DNA from: Streptomyces sp. TN58
GTDB taxonomy: Bacteria; Actinomycetota; Actinomycetes; Streptomycetales; Streptomycetaceae
Assembly: GCF_001941845.1 (NCBI RefSeq)
Contig: NZ_CP018870.1
Location: forward strand, 1,302,001 to 1,366,000
Direction of reading: 5' to 3'
DNA: 64,000 bases
Positions 51,220-60,679 of the stretch are shown piece by piece. Position numbers and translations under genes: made by a program. How positions within the stretch are numbered: position 1 is the first letter of the stretch; the number at the start of each line of letters is the position of its first letter. Under the pieces are notes generated by a model that made no database searches, had not been told where the DNA came from, and was given only the letters and a program-made list of their open reading frames with translations.

Positions 51220-52311
51220 TCACGGGCGGCGGTCACGCATCCTGCCGAATGCGGTCAGCGTGCGCAGTGCTGCGGCTTTCAGCTGCGGCCGCTCGCGTAC
51301 GAACCCCCGTACGGCGCGTGGCGGCTCGTGGCTGAGCCAGTGCAGTGCCGCCCCGGCCCCGGCCCGGAGCAGGGCGCCCTCGTGCACGACCAGCTCCCGC
51401 GTCTTGAGGGAGTCCTTGTACGCGGCATCGCCCCTGCCGAGGTCGAGCATGTCGATGCCGGCGGCGGCAGCTGCCTCGATCATGCGGAGGTAGAGGACGC
51501 GGCCGGGGCTGAACGTGGCGAAGTCCCGGTCGTAGGCGGGGAACCAGCACGACAGCACGGTGCGCGAGCGCAGGCCGAAGTGCGCGGCGACGGGCCGCCC
51601 GTCGGCATAGAGGACCGACAGCAGGCCCGAACAGGACGGTGCCTGCGTGGTGGCGAGGATCCGCACCAGGTTGCTGATCCACTCCTGGGCGAACCGGTCG
51701 CGCCGGCCGGTTCGGCGGTACTGGGCGGACTTCCACGCCATCAGCGTCCGCAACACCTGCGGATCGCGCTCGTCGAACGTGAACCGCAGCGGCCCGGCCT
51801 GCCGGGACAGACGGCGTTCCTGCGCCCGGGTCGCCTTCAGAAAGGTTCGGGAACCGGCCCGGAGCAGACGTTCGTAGCCGGCGTAACCGTCGGCGAGGTC
51901 GATGACGGGCGAAGCGAACCGCCCCGTGGCGAACGGCAGGAACAGGTCCTGGCCGCCTTCGAGGTGGTTGAACTCCCAGACGGACAGGGAACTGGCACGC
52001 AGCAGCTCGTGCGGGTCCACGACCACGCCGGGGCGCAGCACGGCCCCCTGGCAGTCGGACACGCCCAGGCCGATGGCACGGCCGCGGCCCCACCGGCCCC
52101 GCTCGAAGGGAAAGAAGCCGGCGGGCTCGCCGTCCTGGCGCACCACCGCGACCCTGGCACCTGGTCGGACACGGCCGACGGCCTGGCAGAACTCCGGGCT
52201 CATGAAGGGGTTCGCCTCCGGCGCCGTACTGGCCCGCAGTTCGCTCCACAGCTCCAGGTCGGCCGGGCTCAGCTCGGCAGGGCGAATCACGTCGATGCGT
52301 TGAACGGTCAC
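51220..52311 (-). CDS. GNAT-fold acetyltransferase (FemAB/CelD-like)
   Basis: 363 aa with two GNAT-like halves. CelD/BcsL-type pattern: PFMSPEFCQAV, FFPFERGRWGRGRAIGLG, RRTGRRDRF, LRSRTVLSCWFPAYDRDFATFSPG RVLY, IDMLDLGRGDAAYKDSL. GTG 52311 has AGGAG 7 nt upstream; an open frame continues to 52500 without a good start. Acyl transfer to a polysaccharide or peptide is likely. Confidence 0.8.
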   Translation of the reverse strand: MTVQRIDVIRPAELSPADLELWSELRASTAPEANPFMSPEFCQAVGRVRPGARVAVVRQDGEPAGFFPFERGRWGRGRAIGLGVSDCQGAVLRPGVVVDPHELLRASSLSVWEFNHLEGGQDLFLPFATGRFASPVIDLADGYAGYERLLRAGSRTFLKATRAQERRLSRQAGPLRFTFDERDPQVLRTLMAWKSAQYRRTGRRDRFAQEWISNLVRILATTQAPSCSGLLSVLYADGRPVAAHFGLRSRTVLSCWFPAYDRDFATFSPGRVLYLRMIEAAAAAGIDMLDLGRGDAAYKDSLKTRELVVHEGALLRAGAGAALHWLSHEPPRAVRGFVRERPQLKAAALRTLTAFGRMRDRRP

Positions 52312-52574
52312 TACGGCTCCTGATACGTCGGACTGCTTACCAGGCCGTTGCCGACTGCCCGCCCACCGGTGGTGGGCTGCGGCCACGCCCTGGGCGCACC
52401 ACCCGGCCCGATGCGTCTGCGCGGGCCGCGGGGCGTTCCCGCCGATCTCCGGCTGTGGCAGCGGCCGGAGAGGGAGTGCGAGGGCGCCCTGCGGTGTCAA
52501 ACGACTGTCGGAGTATCAGGCAGCGACCGGGTACGCAGCCGCCGACGGGAAGCGTCCCTCCTGGCGTTCTCCCC

Positions 52575-54008
52575 CTACCCCGGAGGCGCCCCGCGCAGGT
52601 GGCGCAGCAGCCCCTCCAGCGCCGCCCAGCTCTCGGCGGTCTCGGCGTCGCCGAGTGCGTAGTAGAAGCCCGGGCGGGCCTGCGGGCCCAACCGTACGGG
52701 GCGTTCCCTGAGCGGAGTCCTGCTCGCGGTGTCACGCCCCGCCTCCTGGACGTCCGCCGGGCCGAGTACGAACGCGTACGGCAGCGGCGGGTCCTCGTAG
52801 TGGGGCGGGGCGCTCAGGTCCCGGCGTGCCTTGCGGAGCTGGCACAGCATGGTCGTGAGCCCGTACCGGGTCACGAGCTCCTCGGCCAGCCCCGGCAGCG
52901 CCTCCAGGGGTGTCTCCTCCCCCGGGCCGAAGCCGACGGTGAGGGTCATGTCCTCCTCCACCCCCTCCGGCGTGCGGATCACGCGCAGGGTGGCGACTGC
53001 GGGCCGGTCGGGCGTACCGACGATCACGGTCCAGGTGGAGCGAGGGGCCCGCTCGTACGCCAGCTCGGTCAGCTGGCGCCTCGACCAGGTCAGACCCGCC
53101 GGCTCCGAGGTTCCCCAGCCGGCCGGCGGGCCGCCGGTGAGAGCCTGCCAGGCGGCTTCGAGCGCGCCGCCGAGCACGAGGTCCGCCGTGGGGCGGTGCA
53201 GGGTACGGAAGGAGACGCTGAGCTGACGCTCACCGGTGGGTTCGGCCGCGGCCTCCAGGAAGGCGTCCGCGACGGGTGTCTCGCCGTTCTCCTCCCGGGC
53301 CGGGGCGAACGCGTCGTCCTGCCAGGTGAGTACGGCGCCCGTGAGCCCGTCGTAGTAGCCGCACCGTTCGTCCTGCACCACCCACCGGGCCGGCATCGCC
53401 TGCAGCAGCAGACGGGTGGGCGTGGAGAGGCGGCAGTGCGGCGGGGTGACGATCTGCAGGGACCGCTCGCTCTCCACGGTGGCCCGCAGCACCTCGGAGA
53501 GCCAGCTCGTCATGGGGACCACGGGGCGGTCCTGGAGCACGACGGCGGCCTTGTCGGTGAGCATGTCGACGGCCGGCTGTGCGGCGGCCGGCGCCGGTAC
53601 GGCGGTGATGCCCGAGACGTCGACCGGACGGGCCGCCCCGACGGTGCCCGGCGCGTCCGGCGGCCAGACCTTGCCGCCCAGCAGCATGGTCAGGCGGGCG
53701 GCGAACGCTCCCGCGAGCTGCTCCGCCTGCGGTACACCCGCGGCGGCGCGGGCCTCGACCCACCACGCCGGGCCGTCGCCGGACAGCTCGGCGCCGGGCC
53801 CCAGCAGCCGGGCCGCCTCTCCCGGCACCTGGAGCATCAGCGGGACCTCGACGGAGACGAGCGGCCGGCCGTCGGCATCGCAGAGCTGGACGACGGCCCC
53901 CTCGCCGGCGGTCTCGACCAGCAGGTCCGGGCCGCCGGCGAGCAGGCCCGCCAGGACGCTCAACGCGTCCGGCATGCGCTCGGTGAGCGCGATCACGTCC
54001 TTGGTCAT
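52575..54008 (-). CDS. DUF6177-family protein
   Basis: 477 aa, soluble alpha/beta protein. Blocks VVLQDRPVVPMTSWLSEVLRATVESE and RSTWTVIVGTPDRPAVATLRV are characteristic. Found in Streptomyces next to WXG100-like and polymorphic toxin genes (recalled family context); role unknown. ATG 54008 chosen. It lies downstream of the immunity-like gene and so at the end of the toxin cassette. Confidence 0.75.
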   Translation of the reverse strand: MTKDVIALTERMPDALSVLAGLLAGGPDLLVETAGEGAVVQLCDADGRPLVSVEVPLMLQVPGEAARLLGPGAELSGDGPAWWVEARAAAGVPQAEQLAGAFAARLTMLLGGKVWPPDAPGTVGAARPVDVSGITAVPAPAAAQPAVDMLTDKAAVVLQDRPVVPMTSWLSEVLRATVESERSLQIVTPPHCRLSTPTRLLLQAMPARWVVQDERCGYYDGLTGAVLTWQDDAFAPAREENGETPVADAFLEAAAEPTGERQLSVSFRTLHRPTADLVLGGALEAAWQALTGGPPAGWGTSEPAGLTWSRRQLTELAYERAPRSTWTVIVGTPDRPAVATLRVIRTPEGVEEDMTLTVGFGPGEETPLEALPGLAEELVTRYGLTTMLCQLRKARRDLSAPPHYEDPPLPYAFVLGPADVQEAGRDTASRTPLRERPVRLGPQARPGFYYALGDAETAESWAALEGLLRHLRGAPPG

Positions 54009-54033
54009 GCCGTGTTCCTTGTCGTCGTGTCTC

Positions 54034-54147
54034 TCAAGCCCACCCGTCGACCTCGGAGACACCGGACGCCAAGTCCGCCAACTGCGCGGGAAGGTCGACC
54101 GGGAAGTCGTACCAGGCAGCTCGCCCGGTACGCCCGCGCTCGGACAT
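54034..54147 (-). pseudogene. possible C-terminal remnant of a lost gene
   Basis: 37 codons ending WYDFPVDLPAQLADLASG ... VDGWA with coding-like third positions, but no ribosome site and no room for a full domain. It sits between the immunity-like gene and DUF6177, where extra immunity genes are often found, so it may be a relic. It could also be chance. Confidence 0.25.
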
Positions 54148-54188
54148 GCCGGGCAAGCCGCTTCGACGGACGATCACTGCGGTGCCGC

Positions 54189-54683
54189 TCAGGCCGCGAT
54201 CAGGGCCTTCGCCCGGAGGAAGAGATCGTCGTCGTCCAACTGCACGGCCTCCGCCTCTATATCGGTCACGATCCGCCGCAGTACCTTCGCCCACTCGCTC
54301 GCGAATACCTGCGCGTGGACCACCGCATCACCCCGCTCGGTGAGCAGGGATTCGTAGTTGCCCAGCGTACTGTGCCAGCGCGCCTGAATCCTCAGGGAAT
54401 CACCCTCCCGGGCAATCTTCCATTCGGCCGAGAATGTGTCAGACCCCCAGAAGACTTCCGTCTCGGAAAATTCTGCCTGCCGAATTTCTTCAAGAAGCGG
54501 CACCAAGTCGTCCAGAAGGGCCGCGAGGTCATAGCCGTACGGCACGCGGACCGGCACCAGATTCCAGACGAGAATGACGTCCTCGGCTTCGGAGGAGTAC
54601 ATCTCACCGACAGCGTCAGCCATGTCGGCAGCAGATTCACACTTCCGAACGGCCGGGCAGCCCGCCTGAATCGAGAAACTCAT
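54189..54683 (-). CDS. putative immunity protein of the toxin cassette
   Basis: 164 aa, acidic, no signal peptide. MSFSIQAGCPAVRKCESAADM, then DVILVWNLVPVRVPYGYDLAALLDDL and VQLDDDDLFLRAKALI. No family recognised. It follows the toxin-like C-terminal domain by 8 nt, and both genes have visibly lower GC than neighbours. Position, size and acidity fit a cognate immunity protein (inference). Confidence 0.6.
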   Translation of the reverse strand: MSFSIQAGCPAVRKCESAADMADAVGEMYSSEAEDVILVWNLVPVRVPYGYDLAALLDDLVPLLEEIRQAEFSETEVFWGSDTFSAEWKIAREGDSLRIQARWHSTLGNYESLLTERGDAVVHAQVFASEWAKVLRRIVTDIEAEAVQLDDDDLFLRAKALIAA

Positions 54684-54691
54684 CGTGATTC

Positions 54692-55771
54692 CTATCTCGT
54701 GGTCGGGTAAGCGTGGACCTTGCCGTTGGGGTACACCTTGACAAAGAGGGAATTCGGCGTGCGCGTCGTACCGTCGGGCATGTACTCGATGCAGCCATAA
54801 CCTTCGGGAAGCTTGAAGAATCCAGTCTTTCCAGGCCCGATATCAGCGGCGCGTTCCGTAGCATACTGGACGTCCGCAGGCGTCCCAAACTTCCCCTGCG
54901 GTTTGGCTTCCTTACTCGCGCGGGCCGGCCCTTCGGTCCAGTCGATTCCATGCTTTGCACCCTTAAGCAGAGGCGCTTCCGGCTTGTATTTCTGGCCGTT
55001 TACCTCGATCCCGCGGCCGACCGCATCGATTTGCTTCTTCCTGCTGAGCCCGTCGAGTTCACTCTGGCTCTTCATGAAATCGGCCTGCTGGGCATCGGTC
55101 ACCGGGTGGGGGTTCTCCGGCGTACCCAGAGGATGCTCGTTGACGGGAGTCTCGTTCCCGCCTCCTCCGTTTCCGGCACCCTCATCGCCGCCGTGTCCCG
55201 GCGTCCCACCGGTACCGCCATCGTGGGACGGCAGATCGCGGCCCGGGCCGGTGGGAGTGCGGGGTGCGTCGGAACCGGACCCGTGGCCCGAGGCCGGGGG
55301 CTCGTGGTGCCCGCCCGTCGCATGCCCTGCGCTGTCGTGTGTGCCTCCGCCGTGCCCACCGCCGGGCGAGGTCGGCGCGTGAGAGCCGCCGCCCGCCGGC
55401 TCGTGCCCAGCGTGCGGTGCCGCAGGGCCACCGTTGTGCCGGCTGCCACCCGACGGGTGGCTCGTCGAGTTCTCCACTCGGCTGGGGCCGCCCGCGCCTT
55501 CGAGGACGCGTTCCCGGGACGGTGCCGGCTCGTGGGTGTTGGGCAGGTCGTCCTTGTGCGGCTCCCGGACCGGCTCGGTGTCCGGGACGACGTTGCCGTG
55601 CTCGTCGCGGATGGTGCCGTCATGGCCGAGGACGCGCTTTTGGCCGTTCGGGGTGGTGTATTCGAGGCCGGCCGGAGGCGGGGTCGTTCCCGCCGGGTGC
55701 GGCGAGGTCCCGCCGGGCATGTTGCGGGCCATGTCGTCGACGCCCGCACGGCTGGCCTTCAGGCCCTCCAT
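54692..55771 (-). CDS. polymorphic-toxin-like protein, probably lacking its N-terminal domain
   Basis: 359 aa. A long Gly/His/Pro-rich linker (about 60-230) is followed by a C-terminal domain with IDAVGRGIEVNGQKYKPEAP, HGIDWTEGPARASKEAKPQG and FFKLPEGYGCIEYMPDGTT, which resembles RHS/WXG-type C-terminal toxins (type-17-like by memory, unverified). ATG 55771 has no ribosome site, and an in-frame TAA lies nine codons upstream, so a secretion domain may be missing. The last 120 codons are lower in GC than the linker, a sign of modular exchange. Usual delivery would be type VII-like. Confidence 0.55.
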   Translation of the reverse strand: MEGLKASRAGVDDMARNMPGGTSPHPAGTTPPPAGLEYTTPNGQKRVLGHDGTIRDEHGNVVPDTEPVREPHKDDLPNTHEPAPSRERVLEGAGGPSRVENSTSHPSGGSRHNGGPAAPHAGHEPAGGGSHAPTSPGGGHGGGTHDSAGHATGGHHEPPASGHGSGSDAPRTPTGPGRDLPSHDGGTGGTPGHGGDEGAGNGGGGNETPVNEHPLGTPENPHPVTDAQQADFMKSQSELDGLSRKKQIDAVGRGIEVNGQKYKPEAPLLKGAKHGIDWTEGPARASKEAKPQGKFGTPADVQYATERAADIGPGKTGFFKLPEGYGCIEYMPDGTTRTPNSLFVKVYPNGKVHAYPTTR

Positions 55772-55836
55772 GAAGTCGCTTCTATCAACCAGGCGTTATC
55801 GACTGCAAAATGAATGGAAGTCATTCCGGCCGTCTG

Positions 55837-56793
55837 TCATGCCTCCGCGGGCGCCGGACCGCCGGCGGGCGTCGTCACCGCGACGCGCACCGCACCGGTG
55901 GCCGAGGCCGCGACCTGCGCGACCGTGCGCTCTTCGGGGTGGCCCGCGACGAAGGCCGGCGCGTCCGCAGGCGCCGGCATCGGTCGTACGCGCCATCCCG
56001 CGCTCCGGAAGTACTCCAGCGCGCGCCCGACGGCGGCGGCCCTCTCCTCCTCCCGCAGCGGGACGGTGGACCAGGTGTGGTGGACCGAGGCGCCCGACTC
56101 GTCCCGGACCGTGCTGAGGCCTTCTCCGGGCTGCGTGGGCCCCGATCCGACCTGCAGCGCGTCGTAGATCCGGCTGGAGTGGCCCAGGGCGCGGCGGGTG
56201 GCGGGATCACCTGCCGACGGGGGCTCGAACGCGGCGGGACCGGCCGGGGCCGCCCCCGAGGCCTTGCTCTTGCCCGGCGGGAGGAAGCACGGCGACACCA
56301 CCTTGAGGGTGGCGAGGCCCTCGCCCTTGGCGCGGTCCAGGACCCCGGTGATGGCTTCCATCCAGAAGTCGTCCGGCTCCGTACGCATGCTGACCCAGGG
56401 GAAGGGCCCGGACATGTCCTCCTCGTTCGACGAGTTGTACTTGTATCCCTGCTTCAGCCAAGCGTCCCGTGCCTGCAGCACGAGATTCTTGGCCTCGGTC
56501 CCGGGAACCCCGGTGAGCTTGTAGAACAGGGTCGCCTGCAGCCGGCCGTCACTGCGACTGTCGTCCCTGGCGATGCAGGGGCCGATGGTCGCGGGGCCGA
56601 ACCGCTCCAGCGTCGGCCGGGGCGACATGGTGTCCACCGCCTGCCGGATGATCTCTTCGGCCCGGTCGGTGGCCTGCTGCTCGTTCATGGTGACCTGCTT
56701 CGCCTTCTCCGCGTTGCCGGACCCCCCGCACCCCGTCGCCATGACCGTCAGTGCGAGCAGTGCGGCGAGCGAGTATGCCTTCCGTGGTTTCAC
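55837..56793 (-). CDS. secreted lipoprotein in the toxin cassette
   Basis: 318 aa. GTG start, signal KAYSLAALLALTVMATGC with lipobox Cys at about 22, then a mainly soluble domain (TLFYKLTGVPGTEAKNL, WMEAITGVLDRAKGEGLATL) and an Ala/Pro-rich tail. Ribosome site GGAGGAAAGCC. Its GTGA overlaps the stop of the frameshifted upstream gene, so it was originally co-translated with it. Function unknown. Confidence 0.8.
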   Translation of the reverse strand: MKPRKAYSLAALLALTVMATGCGGSGNAEKAKQVTMNEQQATDRAEEIIRQAVDTMSPRPTLERFGPATIGPCIARDDSRSDGRLQATLFYKLTGVPGTEAKNLVLQARDAWLKQGYKYNSSNEEDMSGPFPWVSMRTEPDDFWMEAITGVLDRAKGEGLATLKVVSPCFLPPGKSKASGAAPAGPAAFEPPSAGDPATRRALGHSSRIYDALQVGSGPTQPGEGLSTVRDESGASVHHTWSTVPLREEERAAAVGRALEYFRSAGWRVRPMPAPADAPAFVAGHPEERTVAQVAASATGAVRVAVTTPAGGPAPAEA

Positions 56794-57461
56794 GGCTTTC
56801 CTCCGGTGACGATCCCTGCCAGGCTCCTGAGCGGCTTGTCGTCCCAGTACTGGGAGTGCGCGGGCATCATTTCCCAGTCCTCGACCGGCCACTTCCCGTC
56901 GGGGACCTCGAAGACCTGGCCCCCGAACTCCTCGCTGGTCGGGTCGGTCCCGTGGACGATCGTGTGGTCGTCGAAGGAGTCCCACCACGCCTTCGTTCGG
57001 GTGGATGTTCGCCGCCTGGCGTTCCAGGGCGTCGGAGGTCTCGGTGCCTCCCGCGCTGCCGGTCACCGTGCCGCCCTCCGAGGGCTTCTCGGCACCCGGC
57101 TTCTGTCCGGCGGGAAACGCGACCGACCCGTCGTCGTTCACCCTGCAGCCGTCCGCCTGCGCGTCGGCGATCGCGGCTTCCAGCTTCCGCTGGCGGCGGC
57201 CATGTCGTACGCGAACCCGTTGAGCGCAGTGCTGATCACACCACATTCGGTCTGCGTGTAGTGGGGGTTCTTCGCCAGGGCCTGCAGCTGCTTGTGCGCG
57301 GCGTCCGCCGCTTCTCCCTTCAGCGACTTGCGCATGCCCGTGGCGACCGCGTTCTCGATGTGCTCGCGGGCCGCCTGGGCGGAGTTGCCCATGGTGCGGT
57401 AGCCGTCGGCCGCGCCCTCGAACTCGGACGGCTTGAAGGCCTTGAGGGTGGCGTAGTCCAT
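56790..57461 (-). pseudogene. WXG-like secretion-target gene with two frameshifts
   Basis: The original product (about 222 aa) can be rebuilt: MDYATLKAFKPSEFEGAADGY ... NGFAYDMAAA, a one-base loss near 57197, RKLEAAIADAQADGCRVNDD ... QAANIHPNE, a one-base gain near 56984, then AWWDSFDDHTIVHGTDPTSE ... LAGIVTGGKP and TGA at 56790-56792. All three parts are high-GC3 and continuous. The N-terminal helical part resembles ESX/WXG-like secreted proteins. Either a broken gene or local sequencing errors. Confidence 0.7.
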
Positions 57462-57865
57462 CGCGCGTCACCGCCCCCGGCCCGGCCGCCGACGGCGTCC
57501 GTGTCCGCGTACGTGGCGGCCAGCCTGTTCATCTCGGCCTGGACGCCCTCGTCGGTCGTCAACAGGTCACGGCCGACCTGGTCCAGGATTCCCTGGAGCG
57601 CACCGCACCGCTCGCTGACGCTCTCGGCGTACTTCTTCCAGGAGTCGTACACGTCCTTCTGCGCCGCCGCGCTCAGGCACCCGGTGGTCGGGCCCGTTCC
57701 GGTCTGTCCGTCCTCAAGCTTCGTGAGCGCGGTACCGATGGTCTGACGCAGGGATCCCACGCCCTCAGCGGCCGTGGTCCACCCCTTCTTGCTGGACTGG
57801 AGTCCGCCCGTCACGGCGCTGGGAGCGCCGCTTCCGGGATCGGCGGGCACCTGATTGAGCCTCAT
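57320..57865 (-). CDS. helical WXG100-like protein, probable frameshifted 3' end
   Basis: 181 aa as read. Residues 1-124 are convincing: GLQSSKKGWTTAAEGVGSL and DVYDSWKKYAESVSERCGALQGILDQ suggest an ESX-like helical pair. After about residue 130 the frame runs into the next gene as Arg/Ser/Pro-rich sequence, and a TGA in the neighbouring frame sits 8 nt before the next ATG (57461). One extra G in the G-run near 57475 would restore a normal stop, so the true end is probably near 57468. Confidence 0.6.
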   Translation of the reverse strand: MRLNQVPADPGSGAPSAVTGGLQSSKKGWTTAAEGVGSLRQTIGTALTKLEDGQTGTGPTTGCLSAAAQKDVYDSWKKYAESVSERCGALQGILDQVGRDLLTTDEGVQAEMNRLAATYADTDAVGGRAGGGDARWTTPPSRPSSRPSSRARPTATAPWATPPRRPASTSRTRSPRACASR

Positions 57866-58134
57866 GGCAGTGTCCGGCCGTCGCCCGCACCGGCCTTGGG
57901 ATGTTCCCATTCGTCCCACGCCATGCGAGCAGCCCCCGAACGTTCCTGTTGATCACACCAGGCAGGAACGCTACTTCGTTGTGCAGCGCGGATCATGAGT
58001 ACGCGTACCTACACGAGTGGGCACCTGACCCGGCCCGAAAGTGCGGATGAAACCACCGCAGGCACGGAAGGCTCCGTGCCCGCGGTCGTTCGAGGGGGAT
58101 CAGCCCGCGGCAGCCGGTGCCGCGGGGCCTGCTC

Positions 58135-59610
58135 CTAGGCCGTGCGCCTCAGCAGGGCCAAATACATCGCGTCCGTGCCGTGCAGGTGCGGCCACAGCTG
58201 GACGTCCGGGCCGTCGCCCAGGCCGGGGACGCCCTCCATGAAGGGCCTGGCGTCGACGAGTTCGGCGGAGATCGGCGCGTTGCCCGCACCGCGGCCCTTG
58301 AGTACGTCGTCCACCACGACCCGGGTCTCCGCCAGGTGCGGCGAGCACGTCGCGTAGCCGACGACCCCGCCCACCCGCACCGCCGACAGCGCCTGCCGCA
58401 GCAGCCCGCGCTGGAGCGGCGCGAAGCCCTCCAGGTCCTCAGGGCGGCGTCGCCAGCGGGCCTCCGGGCGGCGGCGCAGCGCGCCCAGGCCGGAGCACGG
58501 CACGTCCATCAGGACGCGGTCGAAGGAGCCCGGCAGCCACGCCGGACGGGTGCCGTCCGCGGCGATGACCTGGTACGGGCCCGGGTTGCCCGCAAGGGCC
58601 CGCTCCACCAGCCGTGCCCGGTGCGGCTGCTTCTCCGAGGCCAGCAGGAACGCCCCTCGCTCGGCGGCGAGCGCGCCGAGCAGCGCCGCCTTGCCGCCCG
58701 GGCCGGCGCAGCCGTCGAGCCAGCGCTCGTCGCGCCCCTCGACCGGTACGGCCGCCAGGGCCATCGCCACCAGCTGGCTGCCCTCGTCCTGCACGCCGGC
58801 GCGGCCCTCGCGGACCGCCTCCAGCGCGCCCGGCTCGCCGCCCTCGGCCATCCGCACGGCGTACGGGGACCAGCGCCCGGGGAGCGCCGACTCCTCGCCG
58901 ACCGCCTCCAGCAGCTCCTGGGGCGTGGACCGGCCGGGCCGTGCGACCAGGGTCACCTCGGGCCGTTCGTTGTCGGCCTCCAGCAGGTCCTCGATCCCGG
59001 CGCGCCCGCCGCCCAGCGCGTCCCACAGGGCGCTGACGACCCACCTGGGGTGCGAGTGGTAGACGGCGAGGTGTTCCTCGGCGTCCTCCTCGTACGGCGG
59101 CGCGACCCGCTCCAGCCAGCCGTCCAGGTCGTGCGCGGCGATCTTGCGCAGCACGGCGTTCACGAACTTGGCGCGTCCGTCGCCGAGCACCACGCGGGCC
59201 AGTTCCACGCTCGCCGAGACGGCGGCGTGGGTGGGGATCCGGGTGCCCAGCAGCTGGTGCGCGCCGAGGGAGAGGACATCCAGGACCGGCGGGTCGACCT
59301 CGCGCAACGGGCGGTCGATGCAGGCCTTGATGACCGCGTCGTACGTGCCCTGGCGGCGCAGCGTCCCGTAGACCAGCTCGGTGGCCAGCGCCGCGTCGCG
59401 GGCCTGGAACTTCTCGTCCTGGCGGGCCTTCTTGAGCAGCGGCGGCAGGACGAGGTTGGCGTAGGCGTCGCGCTCGTCCACCGCCCGCAGCACCTCGAAG
59501 GCCAGCATCCGGACGGGGTCCTTCTGGGGCCGGCGGTAGGGCTTGGCCTGCTTGCCGCCCGCTCCCGCGGGGGCGGGCCTGCGGCGGGGCTGACGGGGCT
59601 GTTCGCTCAC
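58135..59610 (-). CDS. rsmB: 16S rRNA m5C methyltransferase (RsmB/Sun)
   Basis: 491 aa. An N-terminal NusB-like RNA-binding domain (about 32-160; VRMLAFEVLRAVDERDAYAN) and SAM methyltransferase with GCAGPGGKAALLGAL, the Asp motif VIAADGTRP, PCSGLG and the second catalytic Cys in YATCSPHLAET. Methylates C967 of 16S rRNA. It follows fmt by 124 nt, as in many bacteria. Confidence 0.92.
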   Translation of the reverse strand: MSEQPRQPRRRPAPAGAGGKQAKPYRRPQKDPVRMLAFEVLRAVDERDAYANLVLPPLLKKARQDEKFQARDAALATELVYGTLRRQGTYDAVIKACIDRPLREVDPPVLDVLSLGAHQLLGTRIPTHAAVSASVELARVVLGDGRAKFVNAVLRKIAAHDLDGWLERVAPPYEEDAEEHLAVYHSHPRWVVSALWDALGGGRAGIEDLLEADNERPEVTLVARPGRSTPQELLEAVGEESALPGRWSPYAVRMAEGGEPGALEAVREGRAGVQDEGSQLVAMALAAVPVEGRDERWLDGCAGPGGKAALLGALAAERGAFLLASEKQPHRARLVERALAGNPGPYQVIAADGTRPAWLPGSFDRVLMDVPCSGLGALRRRPEARWRRRPEDLEGFAPLQRGLLRQALSAVRVGGVVGYATCSPHLAETRVVVDDVLKGRGAGNAPISAELVDARPFMEGVPGLGDGPDVQLWPHLHGTDAMYLALLRRTA

Positions 59611-59629
59611 GTGAAAGGTGCTCCGGAGG

Positions 59630-59653
59630 TACGAGTGCTACGAGTGCTACGAG
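59630..59653. repeat. 9-bp tandem repeat before rsmB
   Basis: TACGAGTGC twice in tandem (59630-59647) followed by a partial third unit TACGAGTC, 19 bp upstream of the rsmB start. Not a CRISPR; too short and uninterrupted. Confidence 0.5.
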
Positions 59654-59734
59654 TCTTGCGCGTCTTGCGGGTCGCCGGTGCTGGGAACCGCTGGTACTGC
59701 CGGGACGCCGGGGCTACCGCAGCGTCCGCTCCGA

Positions 59735-60679
59735 TCAGCCTACGTCGGCTCCGCCGAGCCGCTCGCCGGCGGCGATGCGCACCCCGCGCGCCCAGTCGGC
59801 GGCGCGCATCGGCTTCTTGCCCTGGGGCTGGACCCAGAGCAGTTCGACGGCGTGCGAGCCGGTGCCGACGTGGACGTTGTTCTTGGCGGCGGACAGCGCG
59901 CCCGGCGCCAGGTCCGTACGGTCGGCGGCCATGCCGAGCGAGATCACCTTGAGCCGCTCGCCCCGGAATACGGTCCATGCGCCCGGCGCCGGCGTGCAGC
60001 CGCGCACGACGCGGTCGGCGCGCATCGCGGGCGCCGTCCAGTCGATCCGGGCGTCCTCCACCGTGATCTTGGGTGCGAGGGAGATCCCGTCGAGGGGCTG
60101 GGCGACGGCGCGCAGGGTGCCGTCCTCGATGCCGTCCATGGTGGCGGCGAGCAGGCCGGCGCCCGCGAAGGCGAGGCGCGTCAGCAGGTCGCCGCTGTTG
60201 TCGGTGGGACGGATCTCCTCGGTGAGGACGCCGTAGACCGGGCCCGAGTCCAGGCCTTCCTCGATCTGGAAGGTGGAGGCGCCGGTCAGCTGGTCCCCCG
60301 CCATGATCGAGTGCTGGACGGGCGCGGCTCCGCGCCAGGAGGGCAGGAGCGAGAAGTGCAGGTTGACCCAGCCGTGGCGGGGGATGTCGAGGGCGCTCTT
60401 GGGGAGGATGGCCCCGTAGGCGACGACCGGGCAGCAGTCGGGGCCGATCTCGCGCAGCCGGGCCTGGAAGTCGGGGTCGCGCGGCCGGGTGGGCTTGAGG
60501 ACCTCGATGCCGGCCTCTTCGGCGCGTTCGGCGACCGGGCTGGCGACCAGCCGCCGGCCGCGGCCGGCCGGTGCGTCGGGCCGGGTGACGACGGCCGCGA
60601 CCTCGTGCCGCCCAGAGGCGATCAGGGCGTCCAGGGCGGGTACGGCGACCTCGGGGGTGCCTGCGAAGACGAGCTTCAC
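59735..60679 (-). CDS. fmt: methionyl-tRNA formyltransferase
   Basis: 314 aa. [18 protein letters not shown], the formyl-THF site with [18 protein letters not shown] (HxSLLPxxRG), and the C-terminal OB-like tRNA domain ([19 protein letters not shown]). Formylates Met-tRNA for initiation. GTG 60679. Between priA and rsmB, the usual bacterial cluster. Confidence 0.95.
   Translation of the reverse strand: MKLVFAGTPEVAVPALDALIASGRHEVAAVVTRPDAPAGRGRRLVASPVAERAEEAGIEVLKPTRPRDPDFQARLREIGPDCCPVVAYGAILPKSALDIPRHGWVNLHFSLLPSWRGAAPVQHSIMAGDQLTGASTFQIEEGLDSGPVYGVLTEEIRPTDNSGDLLTRLAFAGAGLLAATMDGIEDGTLRAVAQPLDGISLAPKITVEDARIDWTAPAMRADRVVRGCTPAPGAWTVFRGERLKVISLGMAADRTDLAPGALSAAKNNVHVGTGSHAVELLWVQPQGKKPMRAADWARGVRIAAGERLGGADVG

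Noticed and set aside
56980..57200. Programmed ribosomal frameshifting in the WXG-like gene
   Set aside because: No slippery heptamer or stimulatory structure was evident at either site, and two shifts of opposite sign fit indels better.
59630..59660. CRISPR-like short repeats before rsmB
   Set aside because: Units are 9 bp, tandem and without spacers.
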